Shown here: one piece after another, positions 9,478-17,541 of the stretch
How the letters are laid out: each line of letters starts with the position of its first letter
Position numbering within the stretch: position 1 is the first letter of the stretch
Assembly (NCBI RefSeq): GCF_022340605.1
Contig: NZ_JAJDNQ010000029.1
Coordinates: 1-38,880, forward strand
Source: Thiohalocapsa sp.
GTDB lineage: Bacteria > Pseudomonadota > Gammaproteobacteria > Chromatiales > Chromatiaceae
Length of the DNA: 38,880 bases
Direction: 5' to 3'
Position numbers and translations under genes: made by a program
The notes under the pieces: generated by a model
What the model was told of the DNA's origin: nothing
Seen by the model: the letters and a program-made list of their open reading frames with translations, nothing else
The model's database searches: none

Positions 9478-10116
9478 ATGACTGAATTGCCGATGCATCC
9501 GGACTTCCAGCGTGCCGGCTTTCTCACCGCGGCCACCTCGCGCGCCGGCACGCCGCCGGATGCGGGTTTCGAGGTCGCCTTCGCTGGTCGCTCCAACGCC
9601 GGCAAGTCCAGCGCCATCAATCGCATCTGCCACCAGCGCGGGCTCGCTCGCACCAGCCGTACACCGGGACGCACGCAGCAGTTGGTATTTTTCCGGCTCG
9701 ACGACGAGCGGCGGCTGGTGGATCTGCCAGGCTACGGCTTTGCCAAGGTCTCCCTGGCCGTCAAGGCCGGCTGGCAGGCGCTGATGGAGGACTACCTGCG
9801 CCGGCGCCAGTGCCTGCAAGGTCTGGTGGTGGTGATGGACATCCGTCACCCGCTCACCGACATCGACCGGCACATGCTGGCCTGGGGCCGGGCCGCGGAG
9901 CTGCCCATGCTGCTGCTGCTCACCAAGGCGGACAAGCTCAAGCGCGGCGCCCAGCAGCGCCAGGCGGCGGAGGTGCACCGGCGGCTGGCAGAGCTCGAGG
10001 CCGGGCAGGGGCAGCGTGCCGAAGTCGCGGTGGAGGTCTTCTCTGCCGAGAACGGACTCGGCGTTGCGCGGGTGCAGGCGCGGTTAGGCGACTGGTTGGG
10101 TCTGGCGGCGCGATAG
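9478..10116 (+). CDS. engB: Ribosome-biogenesis GTPase EngB (YihA/YsxC)
   Basis: Essential small GTPase for 50S subunit assembly in the cytoplasm. The G motifs are in order: G1 GRSNAGKSS (residues 37-45), G2 in RTSRTPGRTQ, G3 DLPGYG (82-87), G4 TKADK, G5 FSAEN. At 212 residues it is the normal size. ATG 9478 follows moaC by six bases; a second ATG five codons in is a possible alternative. The C-terminus (VQARLGDWLGL) fits the family. Downstream 10117-10290 holds a short direct repeat of TTTCGGCTGGGG (10155-10185) and no gene. Confidence 0.96.
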   Translation: MTELPMHPDFQRAGFLTAATSRAGTPPDAGFEVAFAGRSNAGKSSAINRICHQRGLARTSRTPGRTQQLVFFRLDDERRLVDLPGYGFAKVSLAVKAGWQALMEDYLRRRQCLQGLVVVMDIRHPLTDIDRHMLAWGRAAELPMLLLLTKADKLKRGAQQRQAAEVHRRLAELEAGQGQRAEVAVEVFSAENGLGVARVQARLGDWLGLAAR

Positions 10117-10290
10117 GCGCGCGAGCCGATATTGCGTCAGTAAGTACTGACTTTGGTTTCGGCTGGGGTTTCGGCTGGGGCTGCGGCGGCGGTCAGGTCG
10201 ACGACCGGAACTTGCTGGGCGGGGCACCGAGCTGACGCCGGCGCCCCGTGCAGCAGGTGGCCCGTCCGTCGCCGGGCCTGTCGCGGAAGA

Positions 10291-11055
10291 TCAGTCGGCG
10301 GGCTGTGCCGCTTCCGGCGCCTCTTCCTCTTCCGACGGCATGGGCATCATGCCCGGCCATGCGCCAGGCCCCATGCCATAGTAGGGCATCCTGCCGCGCT
10401 GCCAGGTCCCGTGCCAGCGCGGACAGCCGCCCATCGGCCCGGCGCCGGCAGTGCTGCCGAACAGCGCCGAGATGGCTTCTTTTTGCTCGTCCGTCATCGC
10501 CTCGATGGTGGCGCGGTACTGCTCATACTTCTCCATCATCTCCTTGCGCCGCTGTTCGGCGGCTTCCCACGGCGGGGTCTCCGGCAACTCGCGGCCCATC
10601 TCGGCGGCGCGCTCGCGCATGGCTTCCCAGCGCTCCTTGCGCATGGCGTCAAACTCCTCGCGGGTCATGGGCTTGTACTCCGGCGCCTCGTAGCCGGGCA
10701 TTGGCATGCCCTCGGGCATGGCGGGTGGCTCACCCATGCCGGCCGGCGGTTCGTACATGCCGGCCTGCTGTTGGGGCATGCCCGCCTGTGCCCAAGGCGG
10801 GCTCTCGGGCAGATCCAGTCCAACCTCGGACGCACGCTTGCGCAGTTCCTCGTAGCGCTTGTTGCGCTCGGCCATGGCAGCCTCCATGCGCTTTTGCATT
10901 TCGGCACGGGCGGCGTCGCCGGGGCCTGCCGGCGCCGGTGCGGCTTCGGCGGCGGGTGCGGCGGGTGCGCTTTCCGTCTGTGCCATCACCGGGGCGAGGG
11001 CCAGGCTGAGCACGGTGGCAGAGGCGCAGAGCAAGAGGCGTTTGCTGTCGATCAT
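10291..11055 (-). CDS. Secreted two-repeat Met/Pro-rich protein of unknown function
   Basis: Function not recognised. ATG 11053-11055 is chosen because AAGGAG lies about nine bases upstream and a clear signal peptide follows (MIDSKRLLLCASATVLSL, cleavage after APVMAQ). The mature part starts with an Ala/Pro linker. Two homologous units follow, each a charged helix ending in a fixed motif: RYEELRKRASEVGLDLPE.SPPW and RWEAMRERAAEMGRELPE.TPPW. They are joined by a Met/Pro/Gly linker (PPAGMGEPPAMPEGMPMPGY). A further helix (RRKEMMEKYEQYRATIEAMT) recalls Spy/CpxP-type periplasmic proteins, and the tail is Gly/Pro/Met/Trp/Tyr-rich and ends acidic. Met richness could mean metal binding, but that is a guess. 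It lies 240 bases downstream of a receiver/kinase pair in the same direction. Confidence 0.7.
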   Translation of the reverse strand: MIDSKRLLLCASATVLSLALAPVMAQTESAPAAPAAEAAPAPAGPGDAARAEMQKRMEAAMAERNKRYEELRKRASEVGLDLPESPPWAQAGMPQQQAGMYEPPAGMGEPPAMPEGMPMPGYEAPEYKPMTREEFDAMRKERWEAMRERAAEMGRELPETPPWEAAEQRRKEMMEKYEQYRATIEAMTDEQKEAISALFGSTAGAGPMGGCPRWHGTWQRGRMPYYGMGPGAWPGMMPMPSEEEEAPEAAQPAD

Positions 11056-11295
11056 CTGGATCGCTCCTTTGTCAGTGGTCTCGATGTGGTGGCCGAGTTT
11101 TGGGCACATGGGCCGTTTTGAAACGCATGCCGCTTCCGGTGTGCGCTCGACGGTGCCGCGGAGCACGCCGTTTGCGAGCGACGCGGACGATAGCATGGTT
11201 GCAATGGGGAAAAAACGGCCGCGCTGCGGCACGCGGATGGATCAGCGGCGGAGCGCCGCGCTACTGCTCGGCCGGTCCGGCAGTGCGCCCGCTCG

Positions 11296-11688
11296 TCATT
11301 CGGCTAGCAGCTCGTCCACCACGGCCAGCAATTCGTCGCGCTTGACCGGCTTGGCGAGAAAGGTCTCGCCCGAGATCTCGGCGGCACCGGTTCCGGTCTC
11401 GCGCTTGGTGACTATGGCGGTGAGGAAGGCGTACTTGATCTTGCGCAGCTCCGGGTCCTGCTTGAGCTGCTCGGCCACCTCGTCGCCGCCGATGTCCGGC
11501 ATCATCACGTCGAGGAAGATCAGGTCCGGCCGGAAGTCCCGCGCGGCGCGCAGGGCGTTGGTGCCGCGGTTTTCTTCGCGTACTTCGAAGCGGCCGGTCT
11601 GCTCGAGGTTGAGCCGCAGCATGCGCGTCAGGGCGGGCTCATCGTCCACCAACAGGATCTTCTTCTTGCTCACGGTATGGGTCACCAT
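11296..11688 (-). CDS. Single-domain response regulator (REC only)
   Basis: A 130-residue CheY-like receiver without an output domain. The acidic pocket is D15/D16 (LLVDDEP), the phospho-acceptor is D60 (LIFLDVMMPD), and the conserved Thr/Lys are T90 and K113 (FLAKPVK). Its ATG overlaps the stop of the upstream kinase by seven bases (11682-11688), so translation is probably coupled and the kinase is the likely phosphodonor. With no DNA-binding domain it must act by protein contact or in a phosphorelay. Whether it controls the secreted protein gene just downstream cannot be seen. Confidence 0.93.
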   Translation of the reverse strand: MVTHTVSKKKILLVDDEPALTRMLRLNLEQTGRFEVREENRGTNALRAARDFRPDLIFLDVMMPDIGGDEVAEQLKQDPELRKIKYAFLTAIVTKRETGTGAAEISGETFLAKPVKRDELLAVVDELLAE

Positions 11689-13388
11689 TGGGTTGCGCTG
11701 GGGGGGTGCGCGTGGCCAATGGCCACGGATTCGGCCTGTTGCGGTGCCGTGTCGGCGGGCGCATTCTGCGGCGGGAACAGCAGCAAAGCCCGTGCGCCGC
11801 CGTCGGGGCGGTTTTCGAGATCGATACTGCCACCGTGTAGCGTAACGATGTTGCGCGTGACCGACAATCCCAGTCCGGTGCCTTCACCCTGGCGCTTGGT
11901 GGTGAAGTAGGGATCGAACAGCCGCCCGAGATCCGCGGGCGCGATGCCTGGGCCCGTGTCCTCGATGGCGATGCGGATGACGTGCTCGCCGGGCAGGAAG
12001 CCGGCATCCCTGGCGTGAGGACCGAGGTCGGCGGCGGTTACGGGCGCATAGTCGCTGCGGATGCTGAGTGTGCCGTCGCGCTCCATGGCGTGCATGGCGT
12101 TCATGAACAGATTCAGGAACACCTGCTGGAGCTTGTCGGCATCGAACGGCCGGTCCGGGATGTCGACGTCCAGTTCCGTGCGCACGGCGATGTTGCGCTG
12201 CGTCAGCTCGTGGCGCACCAACTGCAAGCTGTTGCGGATTGCCTTGTTGACGGCGTAAGGCCTGAGGTCGAGCTCGCGCTCGCGGGAGAAGTCGAGCAGG
12301 CCGCGCACGACGGTGTCGGCGCGCGAGAGCGCCTGTTGCATATCCGCCAGCACCTGCGTCGATATCTCGTCGAAGCTGATCACCTGTTCCAGAAAGTCCA
12401 GGCCAAGTTGGACGATGGCCAGCGGATTCTTCACCTCGTGGGCGACGCCGGCCGCGAGCCGCCCGACGGACTCCAGCTTGGCCGCCTGCACGAGCTGCAT
12501 CTGCGCCGCGCGCAACTCGCGATGGGAGCGGCTCAGCTCGCTGCTGGTGCGGTGCAGCTTGGCCTCGACGCGGCGCCGCTCGCTGAGATCGCGCAGCACC
12601 AGCACCGCGCCGGCGGGATAGTCGGCGTCGGCGATGGGGGCCGCGCGCAGTTCCACCGGCAAGGTGCTGCCGTCCGCTTGCGGCAGGGCAAGCTCATCGA
12701 CGCTCACCTCGCGGCGCTCGGCGAGCACGGTGATGGCCGTGTCGCGGAGTGGGGCAGGCTCCCAGTTGGCGATCTCGTGGGTCAAGAGCCGCGCTGCCGC
12801 CTGCCCGAGCATGCGCTCGGCCGCGGGGTTGAAGAAGCTGACCCGCCCCTCGACGTCTAGGCCGACGACGCCCTCCACCATGGAATGCAGGATGCGGTCG
12901 CGCACTAGCTCCAGTTGGCGGTTGCGCTGGCCGAGCTCGCGCTCCAGGCGCAGGATCTTGCAGTGCGTCTCTACGCGCGCGGCCACCTCGTCCGGGTGGA
13001 AGGGCTTGGTGACATAGTCGACGGCGCCGAGCTCGAGGCCGTGGATCTTGTCGGCGGCGTCGTCCAGTGCGGACAGAAAGACGACCGCGATGTCGGCCGT
13101 GTCGGCATTTTCCTTGAGCCGCCGGCACACCTCGAAGCCGTCCATGTCCGGCATCATGATGTCCAGCAGGATCAGATCGGGGCGGGAGCGCTCGGCGATG
13201 TCCAGCGCCTGGGCGCCGCCGTTGGCCACCAGCAGCCGGTAGTCGCGGCCGTTCAGGCTCTCGTAGAGCACGCGTAGGTTCGCCGGGATGTCGTCCACCA
13301 ACAGGACGCAGGGCGGGTTGGCGCTGTCCGGGGCGGCGGCGGGGGCGGCGGTGGGGGCGGGGGCGGGCCTGTCGGGCGCGTCGCTCAT
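11682..13388 (-). CDS. REC-PAS-histidine kinase hybrid
   Basis: A soluble 568-residue sensor kinase without membrane segments. Order: Ala/Pro-rich leader (1-25); receiver domain (26-140) with D76 (LILLDIMMPD) and K128; a helical linker; PAS domain (about 165-270, RILHSMVEGVVGLDVEGRVSFFNP); coiled-coil helices; HisKA with phospho-acceptor H317 (GVAHEVKNPL); HATPase with N box (NLFMNAMHAM), G1 (EDTGPGI) and G2 (GTGLGLSV). The receiver at the N-terminus means this kinase is itself controlled by phosphorylation. ATG 13386-13388 is the only reasonable start. Divergent from the phosphohexomutase gene, with about 240 bases of shared upstream region. It should phosphorylate the overlapping REC protein. 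Confidence 0.94.
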   Translation of the reverse strand: MSDAPDRPAPAPTAAPAAAPDSANPPCVLLVDDIPANLRVLYESLNGRDYRLLVANGGAQALDIAERSRPDLILLDIMMPDMDGFEVCRRLKENADTADIAVVFLSALDDAADKIHGLELGAVDYVTKPFHPDEVAARVETHCKILRLERELGQRNRQLELVRDRILHSMVEGVVGLDVEGRVSFFNPAAERMLGQAAARLLTHEIANWEPAPLRDTAITVLAERREVSVDELALPQADGSTLPVELRAAPIADADYPAGAVLVLRDLSERRRVEAKLHRTSSELSRSHRELRAAQMQLVQAAKLESVGRLAAGVAHEVKNPLAIVQLGLDFLEQVISFDEISTQVLADMQQALSRADTVVRGLLDFSRERELDLRPYAVNKAIRNSLQLVRHELTQRNIAVRTELDVDIPDRPFDADKLQQVFLNLFMNAMHAMERDGTLSIRSDYAPVTAADLGPHARDAGFLPGEHVIRIAIEDTGPGIAPADLGRLFDPYFTTKRQGEGTGLGLSVTRNIVTLHGGSIDLENRPDGGARALLLFPPQNAPADTAPQQAESVAIGHAHPPSATQW

Positions 13389-13629
13389 GCCTGTGACCAG
13401 ATGTGGCTGAGTGGCCGAAAGGTGCGGGACTACACCGGCCGCACGGCGCCGGCTTAGCCTCAGTCGCCGATTGTCCCGATATTGCCCGCGCCTGTCAGCC
13501 GCTTTTCGTGCTGATCCGCCGGCTTCGCCGCATCCGGGGTGGCCCGTTGCCGGTCGTGGGACCGCGAGGCGCTGCTAAACTGTGCCGACTTGGCCGGTTT
13601 GGCCGAGACTCACCGGACAGGATCAGACC

Positions 13630-15111
13630 GTGCTGAAGATCGACGACCTGATGGCTAGCAGCGGTGTCAAGTTCGGCACCAGCGGGGCGCGCGGGCGGGT
13701 GGTGGACATGACCGACCGGGTCTGCTTCGCCTACAGCCTCGGCTTTCTGCAACACCTGCGCAGTACCGGCGCCGTGGTCGCGGGCGGCGACGTGGGCATC
13801 GCCGGCGATTACCGGCCGAGCAGTCCGCGGATCATGGCGGCCTGCGCGGCCGCGGTGCGCGCCGCGGGCTGCCGGCCGCGCAACTTCGGCGGCATTCCGA
13901 CGCCGGCACTCGCGGCCTTCGGTATCGCGGAGCGGATGCCGACGTTGATGGTGACGGGGTCGCACATCCCGGACGACCGCAACGGCATCAAGTTCAACCT
14001 GCCCAGCGGGGAGATCCTGAAGGACGACGAGGCGTCCATTCGTGCGCAGACGGTGGTGCTGCCGGAGGCTCATTTTGCCGCGGACGGCAGCCTGCTGGCC
14101 CCGGCGTTGCCGATGGAAGAGGACGCCGCCTTCGCTGCCTACATCGAGCGCTACCTGCGCTTCTTCCCGACCGACTGGCTCGCGGGCCTGCGTGTCGGGC
14201 TTTACGAGCATTCCAGCGTTGCCCGGGATGCTTTCCATGCATTGTTGACGGGGCTGGGTGCCGAGGTGACGCGGCTCGGCCGCGCCGACACCTTCATTCC
14301 GGTCGACACCGAGGCGATCCGCCCGGAGGACGTGCAACTGGCCGCGGAATGGGCGGCCGGCGGGCAGTTCGACGCGCTGATCTCCGCCGACGGCGACGGC
14401 GACCGCCCGCTGGTGGCCGACGCCCGCGGGGAATGGCTGCGCGGCGACATCGCGGGCATCCTGTGCGCGCGCGAGCTCGGCGCCGCGGCGGTGGTCACGC
14501 CCGTCAGCTCCAACACCGCGCTAGAGCGCAGCGGTTGGTTCGATGCGGTGCTGCGCACGCGCATCGGCTCCCCCTACGTTATTGCCGGCATGCAGACCCT
14601 GCGCGCGCGCGGCCTGGCACCGGTGGTGGGCTACGAGGCCAACGGCGGGTTCCTGATCGAGACCGACATCGAGCTCGATGGCCAACGGCTGCCGGCACTG
14701 CCGACCCGCGATGCGGCGATCGTGGCCCTGACCATCCTCGGCGGTGCCCGGCGCCGCGGGGTGCCGGTGGCGGCGCTGACCGAGGCGTTGCCGGCGCGCT
14801 TCACCTATAGCGACCGTATCAAGGCGTTCCCCACCGAGCTGAGCCAAGAGCGCCTGGCCGCCTTCGCCACGGGCGATGCCGATGCGGACCGCAATGCCGT
14901 GGCGACCGTGTTCTCGGGCGCATTCGGTCCGGTGGCATCAGTCGATCACACGGACGGCGTGCGCATCACCTTCGATAGCGGTGAAGTCGCGCACCTGCGT
15001 CCGTCCGGCAACGCGCCGGAGCTGCGCGCGTACACGGAGGCGGCGAGCCCGGACCGTGCTCGCGACATGAACCGCGTCTGCATGGAGATCCTCGACGGCT
15101 GGCGCCGGTGA
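13630..15111 (+). CDS. Phosphohexomutase (phosphomannomutase/phosphoglucomutase family)
   Basis: Alpha-D-phosphohexomutase that isomerises hexose 6- and 1-phosphates for nucleotide sugars and surface polysaccharide. Domain signatures: catalytic Ser111 in TGSHIPDDRNGIKF (SHIP in place of the commoner SHNP), metal-binding DGDGDRP (D254, D256, D258), sugar-binding YEANGGFL, and phosphate-binding RPSGNAPELR. Length 493 residues against about 455 in classical ManB. GTG 13630 is chosen because FGTSGARG then lies at residues 16-23 as in the family; ATG 13651 is an alternative, and the ATG at 13582 runs into unlikely sequence. Mannose versus glucose preference cannot be decided. The receiver gene follows after about 260 bases. 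Confidence 0.9.
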   Translation: MLKIDDLMASSGVKFGTSGARGRVVDMTDRVCFAYSLGFLQHLRSTGAVVAGGDVGIAGDYRPSSPRIMAACAAAVRAAGCRPRNFGGIPTPALAAFGIAERMPTLMVTGSHIPDDRNGIKFNLPSGEILKDDEASIRAQTVVLPEAHFAADGSLLAPALPMEEDAAFAAYIERYLRFFPTDWLAGLRVGLYEHSSVARDAFHALLTGLGAEVTRLGRADTFIPVDTEAIRPEDVQLAAEWAAGGQFDALISADGDGDRPLVADARGEWLRGDIAGILCARELGAAAVVTPVSSNTALERSGWFDAVLRTRIGSPYVIAGMQTLRARGLAPVVGYEANGGFLIETDIELDGQRLPALPTRDAAIVALTILGGARRRGVPVAALTEALPARFTYSDRIKAFPTELSQERLAAFATGDADADRNAVATVFSGAFGPVASVDHTDGVRITFDSGEVAHLRPSGNAPELRAYTEAASPDRARDMNRVCMEILDGWRR

Positions 15112-15182
15112 GCCGCGCTTGCCGCCGCGCCGTGCCGCCCGCCGTTGTGTGTCAGGTCCTGTATCAGTGTGCAGCCCTTTGA

Positions 15183-15374
15183 CCGTTCTTTGCCAACGAA
15201 AAGATCTTCGGCGAGTACCTGGGGCACACATACGTCTGGGAGTTTCGGAATGAGGTCAACCAGCGCTGGTATCGTTGCGCAGACAAGGCGATCACTTGGT
15301 CTGACGGGCGCTTGGTGCGCTTCGAGCTGGCCTCCGACATCACCGACGAGCGCGTCCTGGTGATGATTCCATGA
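15183..15374 (+). pseudogene. PAS-domain fragment of a sensor protein
   Basis: The frame from 15183 to the TGA at 15372-15374 encodes about 63 residues matching the second half of a PAS domain: EYLGHTYVWEFRNEVNQRW, then DKAITWSDGRLVRFELASDIT. A TGA at 15180-15182 lies directly upstream in frame and there is no ATG/GTG start before the conserved part. The front half of the PAS domain is missing or degenerate. The fragment ends shortly after DITDE, so no kinase domain follows. Its stop overlaps the ATG of the receiver gene (ATGA at 15371-15374), as expected if a PAS protein once preceded that gene. Confidence 0.6.
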
Positions 15375-15763
15375 GCAAGCGCATCCTGATCATCGACGAC
15401 GACGCCGCCGTACGCGAGACATTTCGCCTGTCGTTGCAGCAGCTGCCCTATGAGCTGGTTGAGGCGGACAACGGCGAGGCGGGTGCCGCGTTGGCGGCCC
15501 GAGAGGACTTTGATCTGGTCTACCTCGATCTGCGCATGCCCGGTATCGACGGCGTCGAGACCCTGCGACGCATCCGCGCCGTCAAGCCAACCCTGATCGT
15601 CTACATCGTCACGGCGTTCCACCGGGAGTACTTCGACGATTTGGTGACGGCGCGTGGCGAAGGGCTGGTGTTCGAACTGCTGCGCAAGCCGCTGGAGCGC
15701 CGGCAGATCATCGAGATCACCACTGGTGTCTTGAGCGCCGATGGCGCCCGCGATGGCGGCTAG
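15371..15763 (+). CDS. Single-domain response regulator (REC only)
   Basis: A 130-residue receiver protein with no output domain. Acidic pocket D9-D11 (LIIDDDAAV), phospho-acceptor D53 (LVYLDLRMPGIDG), Thr81 (IVTAF) and K106 (LLRKPL). It is different in sequence from the receiver at 11296-11688, so not a local duplication. Translation is probably coupled to the upstream PAS fragment by the ATGA overlap. The PAS remnant suggests its original partner was a PAS-bearing sensor that has been lost. Current phosphodonor and target unknown. Confidence 0.92.
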   Translation: MSKRILIIDDDAAVRETFRLSLQQLPYELVEADNGEAGAALAAREDFDLVYLDLRMPGIDGVETLRRIRAVKPTLIVYIVTAFHREYFDDLVTARGEGLVFELLRKPLERRQIIEITTGVLSADGARDGG

Positions 15764-15850
15764 CGGCTGTCGCGTGGCACGACCTGGTATCCACAACAAG
15801 GGCACCGGGCGCGGCTACAATGCGCTCCAATGAGTCCGCTATGTCAGGGG

Positions 15851-15889
15851 CATGGCGTCAGTGCCATGGCGTCAGTGCCATGGCGTCAG
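15851..15889. repeat. 14-bp tandem repeat, 2.8 copies, at the 3' end of the cheW-like gene
   Basis: Three consecutive units of CATGGCGTCAGTGC, the last incomplete (15851-15864, 15865-15878, 15879-15889). The stop codon of the leftward cheW-like gene (15886-15888) is inside the last unit, so copy-number change would leave the protein intact. Confidence 0.9.
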
Positions 15890-16416
15890 CTTCGGGCCGG
15901 CGCGGCGGCCGGCGTCGAGGCCGCCTGCCCGGCGGCGAACTCACCATAGCGTCCGGCGCGTTGCTCCAGCCGCCGTAGTGCCTGTCGGGTGAGGCCCTGC
16001 TCGAAGCGCGCGAGCCGCGCTTCAGCGTCCGGGTAGCTGTCGAGCTCGGTCGCCGTGAGCCTGAGGTCTCGCAGATCGATGGCGCCCCGTCGTGGTGTAC
16101 CGGCGGTGAGCGGCGACAGCGCTTGGATATTGAGCGGACGCGCACTGTGCAACCCCAGTGGAAACGCCGCCACGCTCACCACCAGCACCAAGTCCGAGGG
16201 CGCCGCCCGTGGCGTGCGCTCGCCGAGCAGGAGTCCGACGCTGATCACCGGCACGAGCTCGCCGCGCAAATCGAAAGCGCCCAACACGCAGGGCGCGGTC
16301 TGCTCCAACGGCGTGAGCCTGGGCAGAGCCAGGCAGGCGCTGATGCCGTCTGCCATTACGGCCTGTACGCTCCGCGCCGTGCGCACGAGCACGCGATACC
16401 TGGGCTGCATGTCCAT
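15886..16416 (-). CDS. CheW-like scaffold protein
   Basis: A single CheW domain of about 130 residues followed by an Arg/Ala-rich tail; 176 residues in all. The diagnostic stretch is CVLGAFDLRGELVPVISVG, the CheW loop (family form GxxNLRGxxVPVxDL). CheW links chemoreceptors to the CheA kinase at the inner membrane. No CheA, receptor or other che gene is in the window, so this is an orphan, possibly a modulator for a distant chemosensory or type IV pilus array. ATG 16414-16416 starts MDMQPRYRVLV; a second ATG two codons on is equally possible. Confidence 0.85.
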   Translation of the reverse strand: MDMQPRYRVLVRTARSVQAVMADGISACLALPRLTPLEQTAPCVLGAFDLRGELVPVISVGLLLGERTPRAAPSDLVLVVSVAAFPLGLHSARPLNIQALSPLTAGTPRRGAIDLRDLRLTATELDSYPDAEARLARFEQGLTRQALRRLEQRAGRYGEFAAGQAASTPAAAPARS

Positions 16417-16662
16417 CGGTCTGCTCCGCTGGAAGGCTGGACAAGCTTAAGCCTAGTCCAAGCGAGGCCATTCGGCGGGCGAAGCGACCGGTCGTCGTGT
16501 ACAACCGGCCGTGCAGCGGTCGGGAAAGCGCACGCATGAGTCGGCGTGCTCGACCTCGATACGGTGGTTGGGCGGTCTCCCGGGTACGCCCCGCCTCGGG
16601 GCGCCGAGCGTGCCGCGCCTACGTGCATATCGTCGCGGCACGAGAGCGCCGCTTCCGCGCGC

Positions 16663-17403
16663 TCAGGGCGGTGGGCCCTCGCGCAGCAGCGGCTGCATGG
16701 CGTGGAGCATGCTCTGGAACACCCGCGGGTTCTCCGCCTCCTCGGCGGCCAGCAGGCGCTTGATCCGCTCGCGCTCCGTGGGCATGTCGAAGCAGGCGGG
16801 GCAACTGTCCGGCACCACCGGCAGGCGCGCCGCCTCGGCATAGGCGGCCGTCTGGCGCTCGCGGGCATACACGAGCGGGCGGATGACGCGCAGGTCGCCG
16901 GCCTCGATGCGGTAATGCGCCTTCATGGTGCGCAACTGACCACCGCGGAACAGCGACATCAGCAGGCTCTCGGCGAGGTCGTCCAGGTGCTGCGCCAGTG
17001 CCAGCACGCCGTAGCCGTGCTCGCGGCAAAGCCGGTAGAGGATGCCGCGCTTCATGCGCGCGCAGTAGGCGCAGAAGGAGTCGCCGTCCATGCGCGTCCG
17101 GGCCTCCTCCATGATGGGCTGCGCCTCCAGGAACCACGCCACGCCGAGCGCCGCCATGTGATCCGCCAGCCGCCCCGGCTCGAAGCCCGGCACCTCGGGG
17201 TCCACGGTGGCCGCCGCGAGCTCGAAGCGCACCGGCGCATAGGTCTGGAGATGAGCCAGGATGGACAGCAGCGACAGCGAGTCCTTGCCGCCCGAGACAC
17301 CGAGCAGGATACGGTCGCCGTCGCGGATCATGTCGTGCTCGACCACGGCGCGGCCGACGGCGCGCAGCAGGGACTTGGGGGGCTTCGGGTGCGTGGCTTG
17401 CAT
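16663..17403 (-). CDS. ttcA: tRNA 2-thiocytidine synthase, TtcA family
   Basis: ATP-dependent PP-loop enzyme that adds sulfur to C32 of tRNA, using a [4Fe-4S] cluster. PP-loop SGGKDS at residues 37-42; cysteine pair C111/C114 in CAYCARMKRGILY, matching CxxC of E. coli TtcA (CSLCSRLRRGILY); a further pair C201/C204 (SCPACF) where the third cluster Cys lies. LAQHLDDLAESLLMSLFRGG is the family helix that follows. ATG 17401-17403 gives 246 residues, shorter than E. coli TtcA (311) but with the complete catalytic core; the longer frame upstream is not family-like. The enzyme needs sulfur and an Fe-S cluster. Confidence 0.87.
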   Translation of the reverse strand: MQATHPKPPKSLLRAVGRAVVEHDMIRDGDRILLGVSGGKDSLSLLSILAHLQTYAPVRFELAAATVDPEVPGFEPGRLADHMAALGVAWFLEAQPIMEEARTRMDGDSFCAYCARMKRGILYRLCREHGYGVLALAQHLDDLAESLLMSLFRGGQLRTMKAHYRIEAGDLRVIRPLVYARERQTAAYAEAARLPVVPDSCPACFDMPTERERIKRLLAAEEAENPRVFQSMLHAMQPLLREGPPP

Positions 17404-17541
17404 GCAGCAGCAGTGTAGCCGGCGCGGCTGGGGCGTCGCCAGTATCGCCCTGGTTTGCGTGATGCAAGCCGCACCGGGCGGGCGCGTGCGGGCGCCCTGA
17501 CCCGGTGTGGTCAAGTGGCGGTGATCACTGGTGCGCGGAGA

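Noticed and set aside
10150..10230. TTTCGGCTGGGG direct repeats encoding a short Val/Ser/Ala/Gly peptide
   Set aside because: Only about two copies, no start with a ribosome binding site, and no conserved product; simple-sequence DNA after engB.
13403..13450. GTGGCTGAGTGGCCGAAAGG, resembling the D-arm of a Leu/Ser tRNA
   Set aside because: No pairing acceptor stem, anticodon stem or T arm (GTTCGA) follows at the right distance.
16417..16662. Leftward frames between the cheW-like gene and ttcA
   Set aside because: They are continuations of antisense or out-of-frame reading of ttcA and lack any family sequence.
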